NCBI GenBank assembly: GCA_015068135.1
Contig: SVLB01000004.1
Location: 24,043 to 88,042, forward strand
From: Oscillospiraceae bacterium
GTDB taxonomy: Bacteria; Bacillota; Clostridia; Oscillospirales; Oscillospiraceae
Length of the DNA: 64,000 nt
Reading direction: 5' to 3'
A program made the translations under genes and the position numbers. Shown here piece after piece: positions 32,356-41,996 of this stretch (position 1 is the first letter of the stretch; the number at the start of each line of letters is the position of its first letter). The notes under the pieces were generated by a model. It was given only the letters and a program-made list of their open reading frames with translations. It did no database searches and had not been told where the DNA came from.

Positions 32356-33285
32356 ATGAGAAGATTGTATGTTGTTGGTATGGTGCTTGTTATGCTTTTA
32401 TTGCTTACAAGCTGTGGCGATTCGTCTGCCAGTTCTGCACAGCCTACCGAACCGTCCACCACCGAACCCACCACAGTGGTCACCACGGAGGAAACCACAC
32501 AGCCCACAGAGCCTTCTACCGAACCCACTGTCCGCCCTATGGATGCGAAGAACCTGTTCTGGAAAATGAAATATGTAACCACAGAGCGAGCCAATCAGTA
32601 CAAAAAAGATACGAAAATGCGAGTTCGCGTGGGACAGGGCGGCTATAATATATGGATGGATGTCCAGTCGGTGGAGGAGGTTTCCCTCTGCGCCTATCCT
32701 GCAGCGGCCAATGTTTTGTCCCAGACCAAGATCAACTATATGGATATAGAGATTGATCAGCAGATTGCTACTTATTACCGCAAGGAAGATGGAAAAATGG
32801 TGATGTATCTGGTCTCAGATCAGCTTGGGATTTGGGAACGGGTGGAGATGCCGGAAATGTCCGGAACGGATCTGGTAAAGTCTCTGACAGAAGAAACCCG
32901 TCCCGAGAGACCTCCTGAGGATCTGACACTTCAGGAGCAGACAGTCATGTATGGAAACACCGAAGTGTATGTGTTGCAATATACGGAAAGTGTAGGTGAT
33001 TTTCTGGGATATTCCGGAGACCCGGAGCTGGACGAGGTCCTTGAATGGTATCATGCGCCGGTTATGGTATATGTGGATGCCCAGACCTATCTGCCCCTAT
33101 GTACCGAAATGATCATGGAGGAGGTACCTCCGGATGTGAGCGAGTATCTGACAGAGGCACTGAATTTTTCCCTTCCGGAGGAGCTGCAAGGCTACGAGAT
33201 CAAGCTGGGTGAGGTTTCCATGAGTTACACGGACATGGTATATGGTCCGGTGGAGCTAGACAGTTTGCCCGATGCACCCAATTAA
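32356..33285 (+). CDS. Lipoprotein with Thr/Pro/Glu linker, unknown function
   Basis: 309 residues from the ATG at 32356, with AAGGAGG 8 bases upstream; the frame opens at 32275 but without a site. The signal peptide ends in L-T-S-C. A linker of about 40 residues, rich in TEPSTTEPTT-type repeats, leads to a ~240-residue domain that looks beta-rich and resembles outer lipoproteins of the LolA/LppX type in general pattern only. I recognise no family. It has its own promoter and a strong terminator. The linker style matches that of the SGNH lipoprotein at 13446. Confidence 0.75.
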   Translation: MRRLYVVGMVLVMLLLLTSCGDSSASSAQPTEPSTTEPTTVVTTEETTQPTEPSTEPTVRPMDAKNLFWKMKYVTTERANQYKKDTKMRVRVGQGGYNIWMDVQSVEEVSLCAYPAAANVLSQTKINYMDIEIDQQIATYYRKEDGKMVMYLVSDQLGIWERVEMPEMSGTDLVKSLTEETRPERPPEDLTLQEQTVMYGNTEVYVLQYTESVGDFLGYSGDPELDEVLEWYHAPVMVYVDAQTYLPLCTEMIMEEVPPDVSEYLTEALNFSLPEELQGYEIKLGEVSMSYTDMVYGPVELDSLPDAPN

Positions 33286-33293
33286 AAGACGCG

Positions 33294-33329
33294 AAAAGGA
33301 CGTGACCTAACTCGGTCACGTCCTTTTTT
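33294..33329 (+). terminator. Intrinsic terminator
   Basis: AAAAGGACGTGACC pairs with GGTCACGTCC followed by TTTTTT. The stem is identical to that after pnp. Confidence 0.92.
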
Positions 33330-33330
33330 A

Positions 33331-33427
33331 GATATCAGATATTAGATATAAGATATCAGATATCGGATATCCTCAATATCTTTAGTATCTCCAATATCTT
33401 ATATCTCGTATCTACTATCTGATATCC
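33331..33427. repeat. GATAT-rich repeat forming one long inverted repeat
   Basis: Dozens of GATAT, AGATA and ATATC words. The left arm (33331-33370) reads GATATCAGATATTAGATATA and onward; the right arm (33375-33426) is its imperfect reverse complement, ending CTATCTGATATC. It could form a stem of about 40 bp with mismatches. Confidence 0.75.
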
Positions 33428-33445
33428 CAAAAAAGTGTAAGTTTT

Positions 33446-33469
33446 GCGGCGGGGTCATGACCCCGCCGC
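33446..33469. repeat. Perfect 24-bp palindrome of the GGGGTCATGACCCC family
   Basis: GCGGCGGGGTCA and its exact complement TGACCCCGCCGC. The same core occurs at 25551-25675 (twice) and near 36476. Confidence 0.85.
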
Positions 33470-33474
33470 GCTCT

Positions 33475-34239
33475 TTAGCCGTAAGGGCCTGCCCATTCGG
33501 CGGAAAACCGGTCAACATTGGACAAGGGAAATTCCACATAAAAGCCGTAGTCGTAGACATAAAGGTCAACGGGGATCTCCCCGTATTTGTCGCTGGTGAA
33601 CACATAGCGCCTTCCGGTGCCACTGTCCCCTGAGTTTACCGGCGCCATATCGGCGCCCCAATAGACCGAATAGTCCGAAAGACCCAGCTGAGAGAAGTAG
33701 ATCTCCTCAAAATGCGTCAGAACATCCTCGGCAGACAGATGGAACATTCCGTTTTCCGTAACATAGGAGATCCGCAGAAGCTGACCGGTCTCATCGTCAA
33801 TGAGCAGGTCGAAAAAGGTAAAGGCTTTGGGGTCTCCTTGGATCGTGACGATCCAAACGATACTCTGCAGCTCCAGGTGCTCCGGGATCTGGACCAGGTG
33901 GGGGAACATCTCTATGTCCAGCTCCGAGTAGGTTGCAAGGTGGGCATCCAGGTAGGGAGCCAAAGCTTCGTATACCGCTTCCATGACCTGCTCCCGGTCC
34001 ATGGTTGCTTTTTCTTCTGCCAGGGCAATGGTGCCGTCCATTTGGCTGAGCATGGCAAGCTTTCCCAAGGTGGGGATGTTTGTACGGAGCTTTAATTCCG
34101 GGGACACCATGGGGTCCAGGGAGACCCTTCCGATGGTATTGTCGTCCAGGATCGCAGAGACGATATGGGGAACAAAGGCGAAGAAAACCAGCGCCGCCAA
34201 GGTCAGGACCACCAAAAGGGCGGTTTTGAATCTACGCAT
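33475..34239 (-). CDS. Membrane-anchored accessory protein of the two-component system
   Basis: 254 residues. A single N-terminal transmembrane helix (about 7-29) is followed by an extracellular domain of mixed alpha/beta character with no family I recognise; the DETGQLLRISYV segment resembles the last strand pair of PepSY-like domains. It overlaps the histidine kinase gene by 8 bases, so the two are translationally coupled. A surface protein encoded in the sensor kinase operon could modulate signal detection, but this is inferred from position only. Confidence 0.7.
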   Translation of the reverse strand: MRRFKTALLVVLTLAALVFFAFVPHIVSAILDDNTIGRVSLDPMVSPELKLRTNIPTLGKLAMLSQMDGTIALAEEKATMDREQVMEAVYEALAPYLDAHLATYSELDIEMFPHLVQIPEHLELQSIVWIVTIQGDPKAFTFFDLLIDDETGQLLRISYVTENGMFHLSAEDVLTHFEEIYFSQLGLSDYSVYWGADMAPVNSGDSGTGRRYVFTSDKYGEIPVDLYVYDYGFYVEFPLSNVDRFSAEWAGPYG

Positions 34240-35641
34240 GGGGATCGCCTTCCTTTCCGTATAGGGTCACAGTGACCCGGGTACCCTTCCCGGGTTCGCT
34301 GTCGAAGCGGATGTTGCCGCCGTGAAGCTGTGCGATCTGCTTACAAAGGGCAAGGCCCAAACCGGCACCGCCCTGACTTCTGGCACGGGCCTTATCCACC
34401 CGGTAGAAGGCCTCGGTGATCTTTGCCAGCTCCTCTTTTGCCATGCCCCGTCCGTTATCCACCACCTGAAGCTGGCATCCGCCGGGGATGACGGTGCCCC
34501 GGATGGCAATGATGCCGCCGCCATCCAATGCCTTGGCGGCATTGTCGGCAAGGTTGTATAAAAGGGAGCGGACCAGATCTGCCTCCAGGGTGACCCGGGC
34601 AGCTTCTCCCTTGCAGACCAGGCGGATATTCCGGTTTTTCATGGCAGGGGACAGGGCCCGTTCCACCTCGGTCAGGTAGGAATTGAGCCAAACCTTTTGC
34701 AGCTTCAGCCCGTCCTTTTTCAGCAAAAGCAGCTCCAACAGCTTAAAGGACAGCCGTTCCAAACGCTTGCCCTCGGAGAAAATGTAATCTGCCGCCATGG
34801 TCCGTGTGGTCTCGTCCAGATTGCCCTGGCGTAGAAGGTCAGCAAAACCGATAATGGAGGTCATGGGGGTCTTGAGCTCATGGGCGAAGGCTCCCATAAA
34901 GCTTTCCTGGCGCTGCATATCCGATTCCAGCTTGCCAATGGTCTCCTGCAACTTGTCTGCCATGGCATCAAAGTCCCGGGACAGCTGTCCGAATTCATCC
35001 TGAGACTGAATATGAGCCCTGCGGGACAGGTCGCCGCCTGAGATCCTGCGTACCGTAGCCGTCAGGCGGCGCAGATGCCGGGTCATGGCATAGGAAAGAC
35101 CCATGGATGCCAGGATCCCGAAGAAGATCACAGCGCAGTAAACCGTCAGATATTGCTTCTGCTGAGCCTGACGGAGGGCATAAACATGGGAAAGGTCGAA
35201 CCGCGCCAAAAGAGAAAGCTCTGTATCACCGGCCATGATCACGCTTTTCGCCAAAAGCCCTTGACCGTGGCTGTCGGAGACGGGCAGGGACAGACATTGG
35301 TTTTCCGGGGGCGTGGTCAGCTCCTGGGCAAGCAGGTCCGGATCACCGCTGAGGTACAGCCGGGCATCCGGGGAAGTCAGAGACAATGCCTGCCATCCTC
35401 CAAGCCCCTGGGCTTCCATTTGCCGCAGGGCATCGGCAAGACTTTGCAGATCTGTCTGCTCGCCCAAAGCGTTAATGAGCGCCAGGGTGTTTTGGGTGTT
35501 CTCAAAGGAGGTCAGGGCGGCTTGGGTCTCCTGCTCCCGGGTCGCGTGGAAGGCGGTGGCGATCATCCAGGTGCCGCCAATGCCAAAGGCCAGGGCGATC
35601 AGAAGGGAAATGGAAACTGTCAGCTTCAGTCGGTAACCCAC
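34232..35641 (-). CDS. Sensor histidine kinase
   Basis: 469 residues from a GTG at 35641, chosen because GGAGG stands just upstream at the end of the regulator gene; the frame opens earlier inside that gene. Two transmembrane helices (about 10-35 and 165-185) flank a ~130-residue external domain. A HAMP domain, HisKA with FAHELKTPMTSIIGF (His about 254) and HATPase_c with NLADNAAKAL, DNGRGMAKEE and GGAGLGLALC follow. It phosphorylates the response regulator encoded next to it, overlapping by 3 bases or fewer. Signal unknown. Confidence 0.93.
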   Translation of the reverse strand: MGYRLKLTVSISLLIALAFGIGGTWMIATAFHATREQETQAALTSFENTQNTLALINALGEQTDLQSLADALRQMEAQGLGGWQALSLTSPDARLYLSGDPDLLAQELTTPPENQCLSLPVSDSHGQGLLAKSVIMAGDTELSLLARFDLSHVYALRQAQQKQYLTVYCAVIFFGILASMGLSYAMTRHLRRLTATVRRISGGDLSRRAHIQSQDEFGQLSRDFDAMADKLQETIGKLESDMQRQESFMGAFAHELKTPMTSIIGFADLLRQGNLDETTRTMAADYIFSEGKRLERLSFKLLELLLLKKDGLKLQKVWLNSYLTEVERALSPAMKNRNIRLVCKGEAARVTLEADLVRSLLYNLADNAAKALDGGGIIAIRGTVIPGGCQLQVVDNGRGMAKEELAKITEAFYRVDKARARSQGGAGLGLALCKQIAQLHGGNIRFDSEPGKGTRVTVTLYGKEGDPHA

Positions 35642-35643
35642 GT

Positions 35644-36297
35644 TCAGGCCTCCAATCGGTAGCCCATGCCATAGACAGGCTTGATCCTGTTTTCCCAGCC
35701 CACTTTTTTCTTCATGCGCTGGATATGCAGTTCTACGGTCCTGGTATTGTCCGGGTATTCGCCGCCCCACACCCGTTCGTAAACGGTAAGCTTGGAAAGC
35801 ACCACCCCGGGATTTTGGGCAAAGAGCAAAAGCAGCTCATATTCCTTCCGGGTCAGGAAAATTTCCCTTTCGTTTCTGTATACCTGCATGGAAAGGGTGT
35901 TGATCTGCAGGTCCCCGATCTGAATGAGGGCTTGCAGCTTCCCGTGGCGGCGCAGAACACCGTCCACCCGGGCCTGCAGTTCCAAAATATCAAAGGGCTT
36001 GATGATATAGTCCTCAGCTCCCATGCGAAGACCCTTTACCCGGTCAGAAACGGCATTTTTGGCGGTGAGAAAGATCACCGGCGTGCCGGTGGTGCGGATG
36101 TAGTCCATCAGGGAAAATCCGTCGATACCGGGGAGCATGATATCCAAAAGGATCAGGTCAAAGGGCTCTTTTTCAATGAGGTTGGCAGCGGTAATGCCGT
36201 CGTAGACCCCGATGCATTCATAGCCGGAACGGCGCAGGGTCAGCTTCAAAAGCTCCACGATGGGCTTTTCATCGTCCACGGCAAGGATTCGTACCAT
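35644..36297 (-). CDS. OmpR/PhoB-family response regulator
   Basis: 217 residues from the ATG at 36297, with AGGAGGGG upstream; an earlier codon at 36318 lacks a site. The receiver domain has ILAVDDEKPIVELL and the phospho-acceptor Asp in LILLDIMLPG (about residue 51), with FLTAKN and DYIIKPFD. A winged-helix effector domain (about 120-215) ends KPVYGMGYRLEA. First gene of the regulator-kinase-accessory operon. Confidence 0.94.
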   Translation of the reverse strand: MVRILAVDDEKPIVELLKLTLRRSGYECIGVYDGITAANLIEKEPFDLILLDIMLPGIDGFSLMDYIRTTGTPVIFLTAKNAVSDRVKGLRMGAEDYIIKPFDILELQARVDGVLRRHGKLQALIQIGDLQINTLSMQVYRNEREIFLTRKEYELLLLFAQNPGVVLSKLTVYERVWGGEYPDNTRTVELHIQRMKKKVGWENRIKPVYGMGYRLEA

Positions 36298-36410
36298 GAG
36301 ATCCCCTCCTTTTTGCAAATAAAGTATTACATAAATGCATCACGATTGCATCAGTTGACCGGAGACGGCCCTTTTGCAAATGTTATATGTCGGATAAACC
36401 GGGGTTATTC

Positions 36411-36493
36411 CCACGGGGCGATGTGGGCATCGCCCCCTACATTACAAAAAATCAAAGTTTTGCGACAGTCTGCGGCGGGGTCATGACCCCGCC
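36411..36493. repeat. Two hairpin repeats between the regulator operon and the AraC gene
   Basis: GGGGCGATGTGGGCATCGCCCCCTAC (36415-36440) carries the CCCTAC outer word, and GCGGGGTCATGACCCCGC (36475-36492) is the palindrome also found at 33446. The arm GGATAAACCGGGGTTATT (36392-36409) resembles the outer arms at 25700 and 28080. The rest of the 36298-36523 gap shows nothing certain. Confidence 0.65.
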
Positions 36494-36523
36494 CGAATGC
36501 TATTTATATAGTTTCATAATATT

Positions 36524-37369
36524 TTAATTCTCATTGTAGGTCTTCCGATAGGCGCTGGGGGAGATCCCCTGGATCTGCTTGAAGGTTCTGGAAAAATGGT
36601 CCGTATCCGCAAAGCCGACCTGCTCTGCTACCTGGGCGATGGAAAGGCGACCCTGCATCAAAAGCGCTCTTGCCTTACGAATACGCAGTACGTTCAGGTA
36701 GGCAAAGGGGGTCTGACCGGAGTTGCGCTTGAAGGCGGCACACAGGTAATTGGGGTGCAGATGCACATGGTTGGCCAGCTCCTCCAGGGTGATCCGGGAG
36801 GCATAGTTGGTCTCCATATACCGGATGCAGGAGGCGATGGCATCGTGGCATTGCCGCAGATTGCGGGTCGTAGGCACCAGCTTGCATAGAGGCTGGATCT
36901 CCAGAAAAAAGGTCAGCAGTCCTAAAAACTGCTCGTTTTGCTTTCCGGTGACAACTTTCTGTAAGGCCTGAAGAGCGTTGGAAGTCAGATCCTTGGCTGT
37001 AAATTTATCAGGGATCTGAAAATTGCCATTTTTCAAAGGCTCCACAAAGCTTTTTTGAAAGAAATGACTCTCAGGCAGCTGTATCAGGTCAATGGAAAAG
37101 CTGATGCTCCAATACTGTCCGCTGGGGGTTAAAGAGCGGATAGAGTGGATCTTTCCGGTGGGGATCAGGCAGACCTCACCGGCCAGCAAAGTGAAATTTC
37201 CGGAATCGCTGTAGATCTCATATGTTCCCTCCGGGGCGTACAAAAGCTCCGGTTCGGGATGCCAGTGGATATTGGTAAAATTGGGCATTATGCGGCGGAC
37301 ACGGTAATAGGTCAGCTGAAGGGGAAAGGACGGATCGGGGAATTTTCGATAAAGACGCATAGGCTTCAT
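36524..37369 (-). CDS. AraC-family transcriptional regulator
   Basis: 281 residues. An N-terminal cupin domain (about 20-150, with NIHWHPEPELLYAPEG) is followed by two helix-turn-helix motifs at the C-terminus: ITLEELANHVHLHPNYLCAA and LSIAQVAEQVGFADTDHFSR, ending GISPSAYRKTY. Cupin-type AraC proteins usually sense a sugar or metabolite and activate a neighbouring gene. The divergent gene is the giant secreted carboxypeptidase, so that is the likely target (inferred). Confidence 0.92.
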   Translation of the reverse strand: MKPMRLYRKFPDPSFPLQLTYYRVRRIMPNFTNIHWHPEPELLYAPEGTYEIYSDSGNFTLLAGEVCLIPTGKIHSIRSLTPSGQYWSISFSIDLIQLPESHFFQKSFVEPLKNGNFQIPDKFTAKDLTSNALQALQKVVTGKQNEQFLGLLTFFLEIQPLCKLVPTTRNLRQCHDAIASCIRYMETNYASRITLEELANHVHLHPNYLCAAFKRNSGQTPFAYLNVLRIRKARALLMQGRLSIAQVAEQVGFADTDHFSRTFKQIQGISPSAYRKTYNEN

Positions 37370-37421
37370 AAGTGCACCCCTCTGTGATTAATATTTGCAG
37401 GATAACCCTTAAAAAATGCCG

Positions 37422-37450
37422 TTGTGTGGATCATTGTAACATACTAAAAT
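37422..37450 (+). promoter_or_regulatory. Probable promoter of the secreted carboxypeptidase gene
   Basis: TTGTGT (37422-37427), 17-base spacer, TAAAAT (37445-37450). The weak -35 fits activator dependence, perhaps on the divergent AraC regulator. Confidence 0.5.
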
Positions 37451-37535
37451 AACAGAATCAAGGTGGATTTTGGGAATAAACCCCAGAATCTCAGCTAAGT
37501 TTCGAACAATGACAGAATAATCAGGAGGTAATAGG

Positions 37536-40500
37536 ATGATGAAGCGAATCTGCTGGCTTTCGATTCTTCTGCTGGTGGTCATTTTGGCAGTAATGCCTGC
37601 GGCTGCGGCGGAAGAAAGCGAGGCAATGACCGTTTATGTGGACCAGAAAAATGGCCTGGATACCAATGACGGCCTGACCGAGGCAACCCCCCTTCAGACC
37701 TTTGACGGTGCGTATAAGCTCCTTGATGGGAGCTTGTCCGACTCCGGTACAGGTACCATCGTGCTTTTGGATGATTATACCCATACTTTGTCCAAAGACG
37801 CGTCCACAAGACCCATCGCTCCCTCTGTGACCAGCCATGCTTATCAGGTGGTCATTACCGCAAAGACCCCGGATATCTATCTGTATTTGTCCGGCACAGC
37901 CCAGGGCGCTCTGTTTTTGCCCGGCCCCACCAAAATCCAGCAGATGAGCGTGGGCATCGCCAGTGGCGCCAGCAAGTTCCATGCCATCTGTGCGGCAGGC
38001 AAGAATGGCGGCTTGGTGATCGGTCAGGGTGTCAGCACCCCTGCAAACGCGGATCAGCGCCCCACTCTTCACGGTGCTCCTACTACCGGCACCAGTGGCA
38101 ATATGTATCTGGAGATCAACTCCGGTGACTGGCGTACTGTGTATGCCGGTGGCTATACCGCAAATGTTACCGGTGATGCTACGCTGGTAATGAACGGCGG
38201 CAGTGCGGTCAAGATGGCTGTCATCTACAACAAGATCCATACCGGCAATGTCCATTACATCCTCAACGGCGGCACCGTTGGGGAATTGTGCCCCAGCGCA
38301 GGCAATGCCAACGGCAGTCTGAAGGGCGATGTGACGGTGACTCTGTCCGGTACGTATCCCACAACCGTCAAGTCCTACGGCACGGTCGATGGCACTGTTT
38401 CCTATGACCTGGCACCCAAGGGATTGACCCTGCCTGACGGCAACTACACCATCCGCAATGTTACCGGCGGCAGTTTGGTGATCACCCCCACCTCCACTTT
38501 GGAGATCACCGGCACCGTGACCGGGACTACTGAGATCAGCTTTACGGAAACCCCTGCTACCGGTACGGCTTATGTGACCGCCCCGGAAGCAACGGCTGAC
38601 GATGCCTTTACCTTCGCCGGCGCCGGTGTAACAGTGGCTGTGGCAGATGGCGTGAAAACCTGGACCTCTGCCGGTGAGTACGTATTCAAGGGCCTTGTGC
38701 TGGAAGTGTATTACAGCGCAAGCAACCCCTATAAGGTTTCCTTGTACTCCGGCCTGAAAGTGGCTTCTGCCAACCTGATCACCCCCAGCGCAACGGAAAC
38801 TGCAGACGGCCTGACCCGGTATTATTACGAGAATCTGGCTGCGGGTAATTACTATACCCAGGTTTCCAGAAACGGCTATTATACCGTGAAGAAGGCACAT
38901 GTCTTTACTGCAGAGCAAATGACAGGGGAGACCTTGCTCCATGTTTCCACCGCAAAACGTGTCTACGAGGGTACTGAGCTTGCCAAGTGGCAAACGATTG
39001 CCTACCAGGAATATGCAGATGGCATGATGCAGACCCTCCATGATCCTGACGGCAAGTGGCGTACCAATTACGGTGCCTATCTGACTACCCCCGTCTTTAC
39101 TGTCGAGGGCAAGGCCCATCAGGCTACCACCCAGGAGGAGATGGAAGCCTACATCGCCTCTTTGGATGGAAGCGATGACAATATGTATGTCTACAGCATG
39201 GGTAAGTCCGAACAGTACGGACTGGATATCCCCGTTGTGATCTTTACGAAAACCGATCTGTCCGGCGCTAAAACTTTGGAAGAGGCCGCCGCGCTGATCA
39301 ATGCCAACAACAAGCTGACCGTCCACTATCAGGCACAGATCCACGGCAACGAGCCTGCCGGCGGTGAAGCCGCCCTGGCAGAAATCGGCAGACTGGACAC
39401 CGCTTACGGCGATGCTCTCCTGGAGACCATCAACATTTATGTGATCCCCCGTCTGAACCCCGACGGCTCTTTGGACTACACCCGCAATGTGCCCAAGGGT
39501 CTCAACGCCAACCGGGATATGATCCTTCTGCAGACCGCAGAGGTGCAGGCACACCACTATATCTACAATCTGTTTATGCCCGAGGTGGCGATTGACAGCC
39601 ATGAATATACCGTGGATACCACGACTGCGGCTGGTTATTACAAGGATATTATGGTCGGCTGTGGCTACAATGGCAACAGTGGTGAGGCATTTGCCACTTA
39701 CACCGAGAACCTGGCAATGCTGGCGGTTCCTGCTATGGAAGCCAATGATCTGGAATTTAGCTTCTACACCAACATCGTCAATAATAAGTACAGTGTTTCC
39801 AGCACTGTCTATATGGGTCTGCGTGGCTCTGTAAGCCTGCTTCTGGAAAGCCGCGGTATCGGTTTCGGTAATCACACCATGGAGCGCCGTGTGGTTTCTC
39901 ATTTGGTAACATTGGATGCTGTGCTGTCCTATGTGGCGCAGAACCACGCCGAGGTGCAGGCGGTTTCCGATGCCGAGCGTCAGCGCATTGCCCAAATGGG
40001 CGGCACCTATGAGGAATCCGATTTGCTGGTGATTCAGCACAAGGAGGAATCCGTTCCCCGTTTGGCCTACACCAACACCTATTACAATTACCTGACCGGT
40101 GAAGTCAAGTCTGTAAATACCATCACGCCCACCAAGTATGTGGCAGATACCACCCGTGTCCGTCCCACCGCTTATGTGATTCCCGCCGGCTTGGGCTGGA
40201 CCCAGGCTGTGCTGGACCTGATGGATCAGCACAATGCTTCTTACTATTTCGTAGAGGCCGGTACGGCGATCGATCTGCAGCAGTATACAGGCTCTGTGGA
40301 GGGCGCAAGCCTGACTGAGGAGCAGGTAGTGGTATTCGGTAAGGGCGCTTACGTTCTGCCTCTGAATCAGAGCAGTGCGCTGGTAATGACCTCTTTGATG
40401 GAGCCCGACTTGGTGGATGAGTACGGTGTGGACACCGGTACCGGTGCTACCGAGAACGTGGGCACTTTGGCGCAGGTGGGGATCATCCCCGCCAGCGGTG

Positions 40501-41966
40501 ACGAGTTCCCCATCTACCGCTATGTCCACGATCTGAGCGCAGAGGGCAAGGTGGCAACCGTTACCGGTGAGCTCCCCCAGGTGGAGTACAAGGTCTATGT
40601 TCACAGTGCAAACGGCTTGGATACCAACAATGCTTACAGCCAGGACGCACCTGCCAAGACCATTGAGCATGCGTTCGCCCAGCTGAGCAAGCGGATGTCC
40701 CTGGCTCCCGAAGGTACTTCCGGCACGGTGGTGTTCATGGATCTTTACGAAGTAGGAAGTGCTTCCGCCTCCTACACTTTCCCCACGCATGATTATCCTG
40801 TGATCCTCACCTCTGTGACCGGCGGAGAGGGTATTCTCAAGAATGGTACCAAGACAGAATACCGCTGGTTTGCTTTTGGCGGTGATACCACCCTGGACAC
40901 AATCACCATCAAAGCCGCCACCGACAACAATTTCTATTTCCTCTTCGCCAACGGTCATAAGCTGACGGTGAACAGCACGGTGAATACTCCCGCAACCAAC
41001 TCCGGCTACTATTTCACTATCTCTGCTGGCGCATATACCGGCACTTTGACTGCCAACCCGGAACTGACGGTTCTTGGCGGCAACTGGAAGAACCTGTACG
41101 CCTCCAACTATACAGGAAAGCTGATCGGCAATAGTGCCGTGATTGCAGACGGTGCCAACTTTGTAGGTGTTGCCCCCAGTTATTCTGCCACCACAGAGGG
41201 CAATATCTCCATCAGCCTGAAGAATTCCGTAATCGGTGATGCGCTGATCTATCTGGGCAATGCCAACAATAATCCGATTACCGGCAATGTAAGCCTCACT
41301 TTGGGTGAGAATGTAACCGCCAGTGATATCTACATGGGCAGCCGTGATGCAGGTAATGTGACGGGCTCTGTAACCATCGTTCAGGACGGTGCAGATCTGA
41401 GCAAGATCAATATCCACCGTGGTCCCAAGAACACTACCGCCACTGTGGGCAAGACTGTATTTGGCTACAAGTCCGGCAGCACCGATCCCGTTTCCGGCTA
41501 TGATCTGGTACGGGTTTGGGTGGAGGACAGCTGGCATGAGATCGATGCCGCCATTACCATGCTGTCTTTGAAGCCTTCCGAGGTCAGCTTTGGCTATAAG
41601 GCAGAGTTTGCCTGCAGCGAGGCTCTGCAGTCCATGGTGACGGAGCAGGGCTACTGCCTGTGGCTCAGCGAGGAGCTGACCGTAAAGCGTCATGTGAAAA
41701 ACTTCAGGGAAAAGCTGACACTGCGGTTGGCCGATTTCGATGTGGAGAATTACGGCTCTGCCAAGGTCAATGCCAAGGTCTACCTGACCCTGAGCAACGG
41801 CCTGGTGATCGAAAGCACTGTGGTGTCCTACAGTATGCAGGATATGGTGGAGCTGGTGGATACCCGGCTGGCGACTTTGAGCGAACAGCAGATCCTGGCG
41901 CTTCAGACCATGCTTGCCAAGTTTACCGCCCCCGAGGGCTGGAATATCCCCAACCTGAAGGGCTGA
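37536..41966 (+). CDS. Giant secreted M14-type zinc carboxypeptidase with flanking beta-solenoid-like domains
   Basis: 1476 residues. A signal peptide (about 1-27) is followed by a repetitive beta-rich domain (about 32-370) that opens with TVYVDQKNGLDTNDG. A peptidase M14 domain (about 500-840) has zinc ligands in HGNEPAGGE (His about 603, Glu about 606) and a third His in DSHE (about 689), with the catalytic Glu in LLLESRG (about 771). A second solenoid-like domain begins YVHSANGLDTNN near residue 1020, mirroring the first, and a C-terminal ~100-residue domain closes the protein. No sortase motif is seen, so it is probably secreted or loosely attached. It likely trims peptides or peptidoglycan stems. 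ATG at 37536 with AGGAGG. Confidence 0.85.
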   Translation: MMKRICWLSILLLVVILAVMPAAAAEESEAMTVYVDQKNGLDTNDGLTEATPLQTFDGAYKLLDGSLSDSGTGTIVLLDDYTHTLSKDASTRPIAPSVTSHAYQVVITAKTPDIYLYLSGTAQGALFLPGPTKIQQMSVGIASGASKFHAICAAGKNGGLVIGQGVSTPANADQRPTLHGAPTTGTSGNMYLEINSGDWRTVYAGGYTANVTGDATLVMNGGSAVKMAVIYNKIHTGNVHYILNGGTVGELCPSAGNANGSLKGDVTVTLSGTYPTTVKSYGTVDGTVSYDLAPKGLTLPDGNYTIRNVTGGSLVITPTSTLEITGTVTGTTEISFTETPATGTAYVTAPEATADDAFTFAGAGVTVAVADGVKTWTSAGEYVFKGLVLEVYYSASNPYKVSLYSGLKVASANLITPSATETADGLTRYYYENLAAGNYYTQVSRNGYYTVKKAHVFTAEQMTGETLLHVSTAKRVYEGTELAKWQTIAYQEYADGMMQTLHDPDGKWRTNYGAYLTTPVFTVEGKAHQATTQEEMEAYIASLDGSDDNMYVYSMGKSEQYGLDIPVVIFTKTDLSGAKTLEEAAALINANNKLTVHYQAQIHGNEPAGGEAALAEIGRLDTAYGDALLETINIYVIPRLNPDGSLDYTRNVPKGLNANRDMILLQTAEVQAHHYIYNLFMPEVAIDSHEYTVDTTTAAGYYKDIMVGCGYNGNSGEAFATYTENLAMLAVPAMEANDLEFSFYTNIVNNKYSVSSTVYMGLRGSVSLLLESRGIGFGNHTMERRVVSHLVTLDAVLSYVAQNHAEVQAVSDAERQRIAQMGGTYEESDLLVIQHKEESVPRLAYTNTYYNYLTGEVKSVNTITPTKYVADTTRVRPTAYVIPAGLGWTQAVLDLMDQHNASYYFVEAGTAIDLQQYTGSVEGASLTEEQVVVFGKGAYVLPLNQSSALVMTSLMEPDLVDEYGVDTGTGATENVGTLAQVGIIPASGDEFPIYRYVHDLSAEGKVATVTGELPQVEYKVYVHSANGLDTNNAYSQDAPAKTIEHAFAQLSKRMSLAPEGTSGTVVFMDLYEVGSASASYTFPTHDYPVILTSVTGGEGILKNGTKTEYRWFAFGGDTTLDTITIKAATDNNFYFLFANGHKLTVNSTVNTPATNSGYYFTISAGAYTGTLTANPELTVLGGNWKNLYASNYTGKLIGNSAVIADGANFVGVAPSYSATTEGNISISLKNSVIGDALIYLGNANNNPITGNVSLTLGENVTASDIYMGSRDAGNVTGSVTIVQDGADLSKINIHRGPKNTTATVGKTVFGYKSGSTDPVSGYDLVRVWVEDSWHEIDAAITMLSLKPSEVSFGYKAEFACSEALQSMVTEQGYCLWLSEELTVKRHVKNFREKLTLRLADFDVENYGSAKVNAKVYLTLSNGLVIESTVVSYSMQDMVELVDTRLATLSEQQILALQTMLAKFTAPEGWNIPNLKG

Positions 41967-41996
41967 GCAATGCGCATAGAAACAGAGATCTAAAGA

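Noticed and set aside
33331..33427. CRISPR array
   Set aside because: The short GATAT words lack uniform spacing, unique spacers and any cas genes; it is a simple-sequence inverted repeat.
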